Assembly: GCF_000003815.2 (NCBI RefSeq)
Contig: NC_049987.1
Location: 6,928,609 to 6,992,608 of the forward strand
Length of the DNA stretch: 64,000 nucleotides
Direction of reading: 5' to 3'
DNA from: Branchiostoma floridae
Taxonomy: Eukaryota > Chordata > Leptocardii > Amphioxiformes > Branchiostomatidae
Of this stretch, positions 1 through 12,078 are shown piece after piece (within the stretch, counting starts at the first letter, position 1; each line of letters opens with the position of its first letter). The position numbers and the translations under genes are program-made. Under the pieces are notes generated by a model, which saw nothing but the letters and a program-made list of their open reading frames with translations, had not been told where the DNA came from and ran no database searches.

Positions 1-1495
1 TGATGGGTTTGGGACAAATCTTTGCTGTGTACATGTTTGCGTGTGGACAAGGTTTGATATATGATGTTTAAGAGAGAGGGAAAGGAGAGAGAAAGAGAGG
101 GAGGCAGAGAGAGGGAGAGAGAGAGAGGGGGGAGAGAGAGAGAGAGGGGGGGGAGAGAGATGGAGTTGCGGAGGAACAGGGGCAGAGGAAAGGGGTAGAG
201 GGGAAATGGGGCAGAGTGTAGGGAGTGAAACACAACGTCGCTTTACGCAAAGAAAAGGCAACTGCGTCCTTTCTGAGATATCTTCCATTCAAAGACGAGC
301 GGTGATTCGATGATTTTTTACGCCAGCATCTGTTTGATACAGTTCAACTTGAGTTGTTTTCAATGCATGCCAGGGGTGATTTCTTTGTCAGTCACTGGAC
401 GCGTACGTAACATCTTACGCATCTTTAATGAGTGCAGACGATTGTTCTCGGACATATCTGTTCTAATTACGGCCAAAGAAAAGTAAAGAACCTTGATTCG
501 ATAATTATATCTAACTCAGACCAACCATACAGCACCGATTCGAATTGTCCGGAGTAAGCACTACACTGTCCTTGGTACTGAACAGTCTTCCAAAACCATG
601 ATAATGCCATGTATGTTTGTACTTTCCCCTGACGGTTTTAGTTGGAATACCACATAACGTTATATGTTCTTCGTGTCTAACATGCCCAAAAATACTGTAC
701 CTGAATCTGTACGGTACAGTCGGTATAATCACTGCATTTGCAACACGCGAGCTGTCATGTGGCAGCGCCAGTAGTGTGACAATAGAAAGAGACAAGAAAA
801 GCAAGCGCGCACGTTTTGATGGCAGTGTACTTGACAGGTAGAAAGGCATTATGAAAGCGCCCTAGAAAATGTTACCACGTATTAAACCAAAGTTTTAACA
901 AGTACCATTAGTGAAAGCCTTGAGGCGACGCACGTCAGAGCCGCGTGCTCGTGGATTTCGTACTCCTGGCATTACAATGGAGCTGGTTATAAAAACACCA
1001 CATAATGGCAGTCACGTTACTAAATGGCGGGTTCTGCATAACACGGCAACGAAGGCATTGTCTTCAGACCAAAGGAGACGCGTATGCTGGCATAAAATTA
1101 AACCCAGCTGCAGACAACGATGTGAGGCATGCGCTCTTGAAAAGAAGCTAATCACTGATGTTCAGAATAAGTAGAGAATACCTTGTGTGCAATTAAGATG
1201 AACATACCCGATGTACAGAAAAGAAGTGGAGATAATCAGATCGGAAGAGCTAGAAATTCGTCATGTGCACACTCTAGTGTTTAGAAAGAAGAAAAGAACA
1301 AGGAAAGAAGAGAGAGCGGAACGAAGAAAAGGAGAGAACGAAAGAAAGGAAGCCAGAGAAAATCGAAAGGATTGAATGAAGGAAAGGGGGAAAACAGGGA
1401 AATAAACTTTCTGTGCGTACATATAGTCTGTGACTGTTTGTATTTCCGCACTATGGTTCTGTCAGGGTGAAGTTATTCCATCTTTGTTGTTTCCA
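1..1495. other. Non-coding stretch, no gene recognised
   Basis: I see no convincing exon here. The only structure is low-complexity purine-rich DNA: a GA-rich tract at about 71-171 and a second purine-rich block at about 1255-1400. Short open frames in the region have no recognisable domain or composition. The 5' exons of the cysteine-rich gene ending at 1688, if real, could lie here or left of the window. Confidence 0.5.
71..171. repeat. GA-rich microsatellite
   Basis: The plus strand is almost entirely G and A for about 100 bases, with long GA dinucleotide runs and G homopolymer stretches. This is simple-sequence DNA. The minus-strand open frame through it is a composition artefact. Confidence 0.9.
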
Positions 1496-1688
1496 GGTGC
1501 AGCCTTGCGTGTCACAGTCGACGTCCAGTTGCGCTACAGGCTGCTGTGTGCCACGGGCCACGCCATTCGCCATGCTCCCCGGACACCCTCCGTATGTGCG
1601 GCTGCCAACGCTGTGCCCGTGTCGGCCGGGGCTGGTGTGCAAGATGGAGGCAAGATGTTGCCGTGCGGGTGTCTGCAGGCGGCGCTAG
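1496..1688 (+). CDS. Candidate terminal exon of a small cysteine-rich secreted protein
   Basis: A splice-acceptor-like TTTCCAG ends at 1495. It is followed by a GC-rich open frame to TAG at 1686-1688, inside AT-richer DNA. The 63 codons contain ten cysteines with spacing C-x8-C-x3-CC, then CPCRPGLVC, then CC-x4-C and a basic end (CRRR). A CPCxPxLxC motif preceded by a CC pair is seen in prokineticin/colipase-fold secreted peptides, but the middle cysteines of prokineticins are not matched, so the family is only suggested. No signal peptide is in this exon; the upstream exon or exons are not identified. I did not find a clear AATAAA just downstream. It may instead be a chance open frame in GC-rich DNA. 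Confidence 0.4.
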
Positions 1689-2365
1689 GGGCACAAAAGC
1701 ACCTCGTACTGTCCTCAAAGCCTTTACGATGCAAGTAGTTTATCGACATTTGTGCCTCAAAATACGTAGAGAAATTTCGTCGGCAGAAACATATTGTTAA
1801 CAAAAATACCTATTTGTCTGAAAAAGATCCTGTATTTTTGAAAAACAGTTTTGTACACGTGGGGTATAACAAATATATTTGTGGTGATACACAATGAGTT
1901 GTCTCATTCCTTAACTAAAACTTGTGTGTGTGTGTGAGCATTATACTAAACAAGCCAAACACCAGGAAAGTCATTCCCGTTGACACTTCAAAGAGATGAA
2001 TCTCACACAGTTTAAATTTTCGTAATGTAGAAAGCTCAAAGTAACATCAAGCTCTCTTCCCAGTCCACTCGGGTAAGTCGTTCGTAATCCTCTATGTGAC
2101 ATCGGCTTACAGTAATCCTAAAAGGGGTGCATGAACTGTTACTAGTAAGTGAAATTATAAAGCCGATCCTCAGACCGACAAACGAGCAAAGAAAGCATGA
2201 TCTGAGCGTTTGAAACATTCGAAGGACGATGTTGTTTTCTTTCAAGATAAAACAATCACTAAGGTACACAGATACAAGCATAACATGGGAAATTCTGGTT
2301 CTTGATTCTGATACCGTGCATGCTCCTCGTTGTTTGTTCCACACGGCCCCATTCAAAACGGGTTC
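1689..2365. other. Non-coding, nothing recognised
   Basis: AT-rich sequence between the cysteine-rich exon and the 42-bp minisatellite. It may include the 3' UTR of the upstream candidate gene. No motif or repeat stands out apart from a short GT run near 1924. Confidence 0.4.
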
Positions 2366-2940
2366 GGCAAACAAGAGAGACGCGAACGTCTGCCGAGTCC
2401 GTCTCGAACAGGGCCGGAGGGACACGAACGTCTGCCGAGCCCATCTCGAACGGGGCCGGAGGGACACGAACATCTGCCGAGTCCGTGTCGAACGGTGACG
2501 GAAGGACACGAACATCTGCCGAGCCCATCTCGAACGATGACGGAAGGACACGAACATCTGCCGAGCCCATCTCGAACGGGGCCGGAGGGACACGAACATC
2601 TGCCGAGTCCGTGTCGAATGGTGACGGAAGGACACGAACATCTGCCGAGCTCGTCTCGAGCTGTCTCGAGCGGGGCCGGAGGGACACGAACATCTACCGA
2701 GCTCGTGTCGAACCGTGGGCCGGAAGGACACGAACATCTGCCGAGTCCGTGTCGAACGGTGACGGAAGGACACGAATATCTGCCGAGCCCATCTCGAACG
2801 ATGACGGAGGGATACGAACATCTGCCGAGCCCCTGTCGGACGCAGACGGAAGGACACGAACATCTGCCAAGTCCGTCTCGAGCGGGACCGAAAGGACACG
2901 AACAAATGCCGAGCCCGTCTCGAGCGAAGTCGGAGAAAAA
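2366..2940. repeat. 42-bp minisatellite, about 13 copies
   Basis: The array is built from units of about 42 bases containing GACACGAACATCTGCCGAG followed by variable sequence such as CCCATCTCGAACGGGGCCGGAGG. Two alternating sub-variants (GGGGCCGG and GGTGACGG) are interspersed. Since 42 is a multiple of three, frames stay open on both strands, giving long but meaningless open frames (for example 2036-3121 minus). I see no splice or domain evidence that it is translated. Confidence 0.85.
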
Positions 2941-5514
2941 ACAGCAATGAAAACGTGGTAATGACACACATAACTTGCATCACAGTCTTCAACAGTAATA
3001 GGGCATCCAAGTCATGACACTGAATGTACATGTAGTAGGTTAACATTTTCCAAATAAACAGATCATTTAGTCTCCATGGACACACTGACAATATTTCCGT
3101 ACGAGAAATATCTCCCAACAAAAGTTGCTATCATGGTGAAATATTTCTGTTCAAGAATCAGAGATTCTGAAGAAACTGAATCTATAACTGAGACATAGGG
3201 TAAACTTACCCAGCATATCACACACTGTATTTGAGGACTAAACTTCGTAAATGTTTTACCTTTTACAGTAAGAGGAATGCTGATGAAACCGGTGAACACA
3301 ACTCTGCAGCAGTTCCCTAGTCCCTTTTCCTCTCGGACTCCTCTTGATGTTTCACTGCCACGCTCTCTCGGCACAAAGGAAGAACCAGAAAGACTCTGAT
3401 GTTCCCGGTCAAATTTTCTCTGCTTTTCCGATTTTGAGCTCTCGATTTTGGCGACAATGTAAACGTCCCATTCCTAGTGTCTGCGGTGGAAGACTGACCT
3501 TCTTCCTGGTGGCTTGTGGAGTAAAGTGTACCATCTATAAAAGTGGAAAGAACAAAGACCACACCTCTTGGGACTGTGGTTTCCTGCCTTAGCATCTTGA
3601 TCAACGTGCGCCAAACGTTTGCTTGACAGTGTCTCAACCTGAGTTTATATATCATCAGTAAGAGGATTTCAAACATCAGGAATTATCTGGAAGCCGTTTA
3701 GATTTCCAAGCAGATGTAAGTACTTAATGAGCGTCCATTACACGGTAAAGCCTTGGCCTTAATGGCGGATTGGAATAATCCTATTATGTAAGTAACCAAA
3801 AGCTTAGTCCGGTTGACTTTCATGATGTGACTTTTGGGATCACTTTTGAGGGTTTACCTGCAGTCATACCTCCGGGTTGATGTTCGATTTCATGTGGGCT
3901 CTCGAGTTGATTGTCATGTCGGTTTATAGTCTTCAATTTTACGTTCAAGTGGTCTTTTCTGGACATTCTGTAGACGCACTGTACGAATTACTCGAATGTC
4001 GAAGATAAAAAGCGACTCCTGACAGAAAACTGCCCACCTGCAGTTCAGACACAAAATGTCGCCAGTTTGCTTTGTTTATTCGCCAGACGGCGCTGTTGCA
4101 TTTCTCCAATCACCCATCCTGTCCTTGTTTGGGAAATTCAGGCCAAAGCGACGTTAGAACGTTTGAGATCATCCCTTACATTGGGGTTACATCGGGTGAC
4201 AGCTAAAACGTTCGGGACATGAACATGTTCATCGGGTGGCAACAAAAACGTTCGCGACATGTCTATTTTAGATTCCCTGATGTAGTTGCATCCTTGGTTG
4301 CATGTGAAAGAGGACACTTCTTCATATGAAACAGGCTTCCCCTGAGATTGCTGACTTTCACATGTGTGCCCCTGACGCATGGTAGGCAGGATATTGGGAA
4401 CCAGTTGCGCGATACATCAGCGACTGCCAATCACACCCTAGCTGAGAAATTCCTCATTCCCCAGTGTGAGGGGGAAAGACTTAAAATAAAAGAAGACATT
4501 AGTGTACTCTTTACTGATTGACGACCCTTGGCTACCAAACATCCAAATATGATGTATCAAATGACTGTAGTAACTTAATGTATTACCAGTAATGTCAACA
4601 TTTTCACACCGACGGCAGTTAAGCTACGTTTGGTGACCCCCATTGACCCATGGGACATTATTGATCAATTAGTGATGTGGCGCTATTGACATCTATACCA
4701 ATTGATACCGAATTATTTGAAATATTGGTGCGGTGAAAATAAGAAGGGAGATAAAGTCACGTTGTTACTTGTGTGATAACTGTGCTAGTCCTCGAAGAGA
4801 GGGGTCCAAAGGCGTGTCTGAAATAGTGTACCGGGTAACCCGAACATGTTTTGTTCACAATATGATAACATAATTATAAGTCACTCTTTCAGTATTCAAT
4901 GAGGACAGGAGGCGAGTACGGAAAATGAAAGCAAAGAGATAAACCATTGAGCTGTTATTAGCTGTTATTTAACCCTTACTAGTTTGGACCAACACACAGT
5001 TGAAATTTCCAATATTTCGCATTTCAATTGAAATATTGTATAAATCCTGAGTGAATGTCAAGAAATTGCACGTATGTGCGCACAAGATGAAATTACACCT
5101 AAGGCTATGAGTAATTCCAGGCTTACAGGAGATCCTTCCAATTAATCAAGATTGCCGCCTTCTCTTCGCGTAGAGAGCGTCAGTACGCCATCTGCGCTGC
5201 GTAGGCGGAAGCAAAAATGCCCCATAAAACTAGATATATCCGACAATTATACGACGTCCCCGAGAATTCGAAAGGGTCAATTTTGCTGTAATGCGTTTGA
5301 GCTGAGCGCCACCAAGCGTGGCACCTGAACTGATAGAATAATGGCAGCTGTACGTTTGGTTTATACGTGTGCAAATCGGGATCGATTCAGACAAAGGTCT
5401 CCGTATCACAGTGTGACATCTCTGGGCTGGAGCGGTCAGCTCCAATTCCCTTTCAGGTTTTACAATTTGTTGTGGCATTTTCAAGGAATGCTCCAAAGGT
5501 TCCAGGGTCGTAGC
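2941..5514. other. Non-coding, no gene recognised
   Basis: About 2.6 kb without a supportable exon. Short open frames on both strands lack domain signatures or typical coding composition. The only structure is a two-copy 32-bp repeat at 4190-4261 (units start CATCGGGTG and end GACATG). Confidence 0.4.
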
Positions 5515-5762
5515 GGCATTGTCCAGGATTTTTCGGGAATGTTGATTTTCCGTGATTGCCGCTTTTTCGGGATTCAACGGTTCATTTTTGGAATTAATAG
5601 TTTCCCGGGAATGCTGATTTTCTGAAATTGTTTTATTTCCGGCAATGTTGATTTTCCGGAAAAGTTGTTTTCCTGATTTCTGGTAATAATAGTTTTCGAG
5701 AATTTGGATTTTCCTGGAATGCTGATTTTCGGAATGTTGATTTACGGGAATGCTCCACAGAA
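5515..5762. repeat. Degenerate minisatellite around GGAATGTTGATTTTC
   Basis: The phrase GGAATG(T/C)TGATTTTC recurs about seven times between 5535 and 5750, separated by variable spacers that often contain CCGG or TTCCGG. Unit length is irregular, roughly 25-45 bp. It is non-coding; the minus-strand open frame through it (asparagine/serine-rich) follows from the repeat. Confidence 0.65.
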
Positions 5763-8000
5763 ATCCACAGCAGCAGCAAGGAAACTCCCAAAGACGATAC
5801 AGACATTTGTATATCAAATAATTAAGGGACAGGTATGCTGAGGTTCAGTGATAATTATGCCTTATCTTTTGTACTATACGTTTATATTAAATTTCGTAAT
5901 ACATTTTGAATCTAAACTGTACATAAACAAGTCTAAAGTGTACATAAAGAGCAACATCAGCAGTAGTAGTTCGAAGAACGTGGCTACTGGATATTTGCAC
6001 CGCCCAACCCCACCGCACCCCATTCATATTTGCCCCCCAAATCCATTAAATATGAACACAAGCACTATAGAGTATATGGTTATCTTTTGTTTCCAGACAT
6101 TTTACTCCAGATAGCTGAATGGATGGTGTCATGAACATTCGTCTCCAACTGACTGAAGGTTCTTCCTCTCAAAGAAACCATATTGATTCCCAGCGACAGC
6201 GAACGATCCCTCTTGTCTCGGTACGTGCCAATGTAAAACCTTCCCATCCCATCAATGTACACTGCAGGGAAATTCAGGGCCCATTAACGCCTGCTATAAC
6301 CTCCTTAGTCCCTACAGAACGTCAATCTGCTAGCTAGGTGAGATTTATGGAAACACACAATATCTTCTGAAGCCGGCACCGCCGCCAGGTACATGTATGC
6401 CTTCTTCTTGGCGTCACAAGAATTGGATCGGGCTTAACTTTCCATAACATTACTATATATTCTACAGCCCCGTGTTACATGATAGCCAAGGCGTCTCCAC
6501 GATGCCTCATTCCCTGCCCTGAGGATTTTCTAGCATCTAACGTTATACATGGCCTGTGGGAGGGAGATAGTTAGCCTTCTACAGCAAGGTCTAGGACGGT
6601 CACTTCTCCTTTTGTTCAATACGCATTATTTTCTTATTGCTACCTTGTTCAGATGGCTTCCGTTGCAGACAACATTGACGTAGGCTGACACTTCCAGATT
6701 TCCCCACGGGACAGCCCATCCCAATAGCTACGTTAGAATTGCTGCATGAAGATGACTACATTAGAACTGCTACACCAAGATGATGGTTACATTAAAACTG
6801 CCACACGAGCATTGCTACATTAGAACTGCTTAATGAGGATGGCTACATAATAATGGCTATATTAGGACCGATACATTAGAACTGATGCATGAGGATGGCT
6901 ACATCAGAACTGCTACATTAGAACTGCCACATTAGAATGCGCGCACGTGACCCGGGCCGGCCTGTGTTTGCACGCATGGGCGGATCCGGGATCCGTCAGT
7001 TGTTCCAGCCTGTCTCTCTCCTCGCACCTTCCCCGCGGCCACACCTCTGTCAGCCCCGCCGCAGCGCCTACACAAAACGGCCGAGAGGAGAACAAGTGCT
7101 ACCGCCAAGGTTTGTCCTTCATCTTACCTTGTAGAGAATTAAGCCGTCCCAAACCGTTCTCAGATTACGGGCGGAATTCACTTAAAAGCCTTCCCCAATT
7201 TGCCCCGTCATGAAATTTTAAAGAGGATCCGATCCTATCGGAGCTTGTTAGAGTGTGGAATAACGTTACAACGGCTTCTCTCTGCCAAACGTGAACGTGC
7301 TGCAGAAACATGTTCTGGATTGTTTGTTGATATACAACTCGTATCTATGTTATCATAACGTTAACGTCAGAAGTAGAATGCGTGAAGCAAGTGCTTGTAG
7401 TGCTATTGTTTGGATGACAAAACGAGTTAAAGGAATGTTTATAGAGATATAGCCTTCTTTGTGGTGCTTTCATAAAGCTGTAATGCCGAGTCTCGGGGGT
7501 GAAGCCGGCAGGTATCATTAGTATGCTGATGGTGAAACGCATCAGAAGAGGTTGCATCACAAAGTTTTCTTCAGACAGATATGTTTCTATAGTTATTCTA
7601 AAGCTGTTTTCATCCAAGGTGTAGTCTACAACATACTACTGCCCGTAAATGTACATGTGGAAGTTTCTATGCCTACATACTAGCCTTAGATGAAAGATGT
7701 AAACAAAATGTCTTCACCCAAAGCTAGCATCAGAACACCCTGTCATTGCATTGGTAAACAGGCATTGGATGAAAACGATTACCAACAATCAAAAAGGTAT
7801 TCCAGGGGCAACCATTATGAAATGATATTCAAGTACAATATCTAGGATACACGGACATGTGGCCAACATTTCATGTATGAGCCATGTAAGTGATGACATT
7901 GCGCTATGTTCATCCAGTTCGCCACACTAGTGTAGAGAGTCCACTTAACCTTTCACAGGTTTCAGCATGGCATTTCACTATGAGCGTTCTGCATGATTAC
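5763..8000. other. Non-coding, one degenerate repeat block
   Basis: No exon is supportable. At about 6725-6945 a degenerate tandem repeat alternates ACATTAGAACTGCTAC with GAGGATGGCTAC in units of about 25-35 bp. GC-rich sequence at 6940-7090 gives overlapping open frames on both strands but no recognisable protein. Confidence 0.4.
6725..6945. repeat. Degenerate tandem repeat
   Basis: Recurring phrases TACATTAGAACTGCTAC and ATGAGGATGGCTACAT over about 220 bases, with substitutions and variable spacing. Confidence 0.6.
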
Positions 8001-8117
8001 GCCAAATGGCAGTCACTCAAGCAATTGGATGTGATTTGGGAAATTGCAATGACCGCACACTGGGCTAAAATGTAATTTTCAAAATCATATACAGCTGCTT
8101 GAGTAACTGCTACATTG
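8001..8117. repeat. Short inverted-repeat element (family copy E, divergent)
   Basis: The left arm at 8001-8034 reads GCCAAATGGCAGTCACTCAA then GCAATTGG. The right arm at about 8084-8117 contains CAGCTGCTTGAGTAACTGC, its imperfect reverse complement. The arms match the family seen at 20762, 51847, 52888 and 58605, so this is probably an old copy of the same non-autonomous element. Confidence 0.5.
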
Positions 8118-8624
8118 AATCAATGCCGAATGTTATCACCTGGATGTCTAACCTACATCAAGGTTCTGCATAATTATCACTCTTGGTAAGATAAAGCAAT
8201 GTTTTGTCGACCTTGTATGCAACCCTCCGGAATATCTATGCACTCATTATGATACAGTCTGTCTCGGTATGAAAAGTTAAATTATGCACACTTCCACACT
8301 CTTGATGATATTTCTCCGCTGATTTATTCATGGCCCGACCCTTGTCATAAAGTCCATTACTATGCTAAGTGATTTCGCCCGAACTATCCATTATTTATGG
8401 ACTTGAACATTGCGATTTGATTGTCTCAATTACACAATCCATGCTATTATGCGGTACGAGACGCAATTTTTGTAATCAGCAAACCAACGAATCAATTATA
8501 CTGTGTGACAATTTCATTCTTATTTTGCCGAGCCTTCCATACAGGCAAAATCAATAATTAATTAAGGAATGATACTGGCAATATCACCAGACCTCCATTC
8601 AGAAAATCCGCAGCCTGTGTGGTT

Positions 8625-8967
8625 AAGCTGAGGGCACAACCCGCCGTACGTGCAAATACAGGCTGTCTACGTGCCAAAACGTGGGCAATCTATTGGGATC
8701 CGTAAATAATAAACACCGCCTCCGTACGAACTCGTAGGAAATCCGGGATTTTGGAGCACGCAGACACGCCGTAGAACTATACGTGGAGGCAAAAGTGCCA
8801 AAACATTGTGTGCCATCGGGTTGCTTGCGGATTCACCCCCCGTACGTGCCAGTACGGGTGACGCGACTGCCCTGTACACCCTAAACGTTTTCAGAAATAC
8901 GTTTCGGATGTGGCCTCACAAAATACGTACGGAAAATTGCACGTACGGCGGGTTGTGCCCTTAGCTT
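8625..8967. mobile_element. 343-bp terminal-inverted-repeat element (MITE-like)
   Basis: The left end at 8625-8657 (AAGCTGAGGGCACAACCCGC and on to GTACGTGCAAAT) is the near-perfect reverse complement of the right end at 8936-8967 (ATTGCACGTACGGCGGGTTG then TGCCCTTAGCTT). Arms are about 32 bp. The interior has further CCGTACGTGC-type sub-repeats and no transposase frame, so this is a non-autonomous element. I could not find an unambiguous target-site duplication. Confidence 0.75.
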
Positions 8968-9425
8968 TATGTATGAGTGTGTGAAACAGCAGTACCGCCT
9001 CTGCCTTATTGACTTTCTGAGTGCGATTGCATGTTTCCTCTCTCGGTGCCGATCCTATCTGCTCCATTAGAAACGCTGCTGCGGACTCATCTTGCCCCCA
9101 TTTCGTATGTCAAACAAGTTATTTCTGACTCACACGGCACCGGGCTATCTGTCGATCTTTCTTTGGTCAGTCTGCCGTCTGCAGTCTCCCGATTTGTTGC
9201 GACATTAGCCGAGGATTACTCCGATTCGTCCCGATGTTAGCCGAGGATTACCGAGGCGGAAGCGACAAAAGCCGCCATCTTTCACCTCTGACACGCAAAT
9301 CCCCGGAATATCAAACGGGACTGCAACAAAATCTTCAATTAGAGTTTCTTGAACAAACTAGAAGCAAAAATCCATCACATGTGTAGCTTTATAAAACCAA
9401 CCTGATGTCGCAAGACTTGTAAGAG

Positions 9426-9555
9426 GTAGATCCCACTGCCTACAAAGATGAAGTCAAACCCAACCAAGACTGTCAGATTTAGCAAGTTGATCTAACTGCC
9501 TACAAAGATGAAGTCAAACCCAACAAAGACTGTCAGATTTAGCAAGTTGATCTAG
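9426..9555. repeat. Two-copy 60-bp tandem duplication
   Basis: The units at 9426-9485 and 9486-9545 share TGCCTACAAAGATGAAGTCA and CAAAGACTGTCAGATTTAGC with very few mismatches, followed by a partial third copy of the GTTGATCTA start. A recent local duplication in non-coding DNA. Confidence 0.85.
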
Positions 9556-9724
9556 GATCTAGTGCATTGTAGTTTTTCATTTTCTGTATTTTTCCCCACA
9601 ATGATCTTTTTTCGTTCGTTGTTCGTTCAGACCAAGGACGTTATTGTTCCAACCCTTGTAGTGCCTATTGGCACATAACTGTTAGTTGTAGGACAGGAAG
9701 TTTTCTTGCTATTTCAGTAACAGG

Positions 9725-9933
9725 GGGGGGGGGCCCTTCCCTTTAACGGTGTACAAGGCACGTCTTCGATCACGAGCGCCCATTTTGCGTCCGTCTTGGA
9801 AGACGATGCACTGCCCCAACCGAAATGTTCTGACCCGTGACGTAATTGAATCGGGGTCTCCCAATTACCAACTAATTGCAACCAAGAGCTAAACTTTGAG
9901 GCTACTACCAATTGGGCCACAGGGGCATCCCTC
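9725..9933 (-). mobile_element. tRNA-derived SINE, degenerate
   Basis: Read on the minus strand from about 9933, the sequence begins with GTGGCCCAATTGGTAGTAGC, which resembles a Pol III A box, followed about 55 bases later by a weak B-box-like CCGATTCAATTAC. A unique tail follows. The spacing is that of a tRNA-like head. The B box is poor, so this is probably an old, inactive copy. Confidence 0.5.
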
Positions 9934-10235
9934 GTGATTTGACCACTATCAACCAGCGGGGTCATAGTGTGTTTGCGTGACGTAACGTAACGTCGCACAA
10001 CACGCATTTAGGGTGGACCAGCCGTTGTGTCATACGATTGTTTCTGAGTAACACCATTTATTTATGGATTCTCATAAATAATGAGTGAGTTGTGAATAGC
10101 TCAAACAGGTTAGCAGGTCACGGGGGAACGAATAAGCTTCTTACACAATCTCCGATGACGTCATTAAACCGACAGGTTGGCAGGGTTGAAAAGTCGTAGT
10201 GAGAAGATAGTAGAGAATGGGACTTTAACATGTTC

Positions 10236-10310
10236 CTTCCTACCGACGTTTCGGTGATTATTCAGCTGCTTTCATCGGGGCATGTGTGGCGAACTCTGCT
10301 CTAGGTAAGA
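10236..10310 (-). mobile_element. Terminal fragment resembling a Penelope-like element / hammerhead repeat
   Basis: On the minus strand, CGATGAAAGCAGCTGAATAA is followed shortly by CACCGAAACGTCGGT. The order (C/U)GAUGA ... CGAAACGUC resembles the core of hammerhead-type repeats carried in Penelope-like retroelements, which are common in invertebrate genomes. The first core position and stem II look degenerate, so activity is doubtful. No reverse transcriptase frame is nearby. Confidence 0.35.
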
Positions 10311-10469
10311 GTATGGAGGTTGTCTGCAGTACAGTCCAACTGATGTGTTCATGCTATGTAATGAGAAGCCACTTTGTTTATGATGGCAATATGTTCTAGC
10401 CTGGGTAGTATCGTAGTCCTACCGGGGCTCCTTGCACTCGCCCCGGTAGAAACAGGATGGTACCGAGGC

Positions 10470-10860
10470 TAAATGTGTTCCTGATCAGTCCAATGTGTTC
10501 CTGATCAGTCCAATGTGTTCACATGTCTGAAAAAACGAAGTGTTCATCATCAACCAAATGTGTTAATGATTAGTCCCGAGTATCCAACATGTTTATGATC
10601 AAACCGAATGTGTTCATGATCAAACCGAATGTGCTCATGATCAAACCGAATGTGCTCATGATCAAACCGAATGTGCTCATGATCAAACCGAATGTGCTCA
10701 TGATCAAACCGAATGTGCTCATGATCAAATCGAATGTGCTCATGATCAAACCGAATGTGCTCATGATCAAACCGAATGTGCTCATGATCAAACCGAATGT
10801 GTTCAAGATCAAACCGAATGTGTTCATTATCAAACCGAATGTGTTCATGATTAGTCTCGA
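10470..10860. repeat. 21-bp minisatellite, about 14 tight copies plus diverged edge copies
   Basis: The unit is GATCAAACCGAATGTGCTCAT; each copy carries the palindrome TGATCA. The core array runs from 10578 to about 10852 with few substitutions. Diverged copies (AATGTGTTCCTGATCAGTCC) extend it left to about 10470. The 21-base period keeps open frames on both strands (repeats of MIKPNVL or EHIRFDH); there is no sign these are genes. Confidence 0.92.
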
Positions 10861-11049
10861 GAAACCAATTTGTTGTGTATTTCTGCCTCATCAGCGCTCT
10901 AAATGATGACATTATCGAACTCTTTAGACACAGATCCAAAGTTAAACGCCCACCACAATGGCGCCTAAGATGATCCAATATGTAGGAATCGATAAATATC
11001 TCATCTCTGACTTGTAGTAATCCCACGGTTGCTTCCCTTTGGGAGTTAA

Positions 11050-11720
11050 CCATTCATATATTATTGGGTTCCATTTAGGAATCGGGCCGTTCGTATAACA
11101 TTTTAGTACTAGTAGAACGTTCATATTTGAAGTCGACCATTCACTGAAATAATTCCTATATTGATGGGAGAAGACCGTTTGACCGTTGATATACCAATCG
11201 GAGTTGGACCTTTCGTGTATTATTGGGATTTGGGCCATTCATATCTAATTATTGGGTTCCCTTTAGCAACCGTTCATTAATTTGGAGTGGACAATTCGTA
11301 TATTATTGGTATTTGGACCATACGTATATCATTGAAATTTGGACCATTCATATAATATTGCGGGCTCGGTCATTCATATATCATTGAGAGTTGGACCATT
11401 AATATATCATCGGGAATTAAACGATTCATATATCATAGGGAATTAGACCATTTATATATCATTGTAAGTTAGACCATTCATATATCATTGACCGTTGGAC
11501 TATTCATATATTATTGTAAGTTGGACCATTCATATACGGGTGTCACTATCACAGAGAGTTGGACCATTCGTATATTATTGGAAGTTGGGCCATTCATGTA
11601 TTATTAGTAGCTGGACCATGACATGTATCATCGGGAACCCGTCGCGCCTCCCCTTGAGAATCAGACCATATATTATCGGGTTGCCTTTGGCATGTGGACC
11701 ATTCATATCTAACCGTCGTT
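11050..11720. repeat. Degenerate minisatellite around TTGGACCATTCATATATCAT
   Basis: The phrase GTTGGACCATTCATATATCA and variants recur roughly every 30-35 bases, about 18 times. Copies in the centre (11330-11600) are the most regular; the edges are very diverged. The array follows the 21-bp minisatellite but has an unrelated unit. Confidence 0.8.
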
Positions 11721-11837
11721 ATGAATAACCTTACGTCATGAGCAATCCTATCTGCTGACGCTCTCATGCATCATAAACTCGTGATCTGTTGGAGGCCGGC
11801 AGTCTGACACGCGGCAAGTTTCTATCACCTTCAGTGA

Positions 11838-12078
11838 ATGAGAGAGTGAGTTAGTGAATGAATGAGTGAGTGAGTGAGTGAGTGAGTGAATAAGTGAGTG
11901 AGTGAGTCAGTGAGTCAGTGAATAAGTGAGTGAGTTAGTGAATGAATGAGTGAGTGAGTCAGTGAATATGTGAGTGAGTTAGTGAATGAATGAGTGAGTG
12001 AGTTAGTGAATAAGTGAGTGAGTGAGTGAGTGAGTGAGTGAGCGAGTTAGTGAATAGGTGAGTGAGTGAGTGAGTGAC
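11838..12078. repeat. GTGA/TGAG tetranucleotide microsatellite
   Basis: About 240 bases of GAGTGAGT runs broken by AATGAGTGAGTTAGTGAATA interruptions. The interruptions themselves recur about every 50 bases, so there is weak higher-order periodicity. Confidence 0.92.

Noticed and set aside
2036-3121. 361-aa minus and 219-aa plus open frames
   Set aside because: Artefacts of the 42-bp minisatellite; frames stay open in several phases on both strands and no splice or domain evidence supports translation.
10550-11053. Histidine/isoleucine-rich repeat open frames
   Set aside because: Follow from the 21-bp minisatellite.
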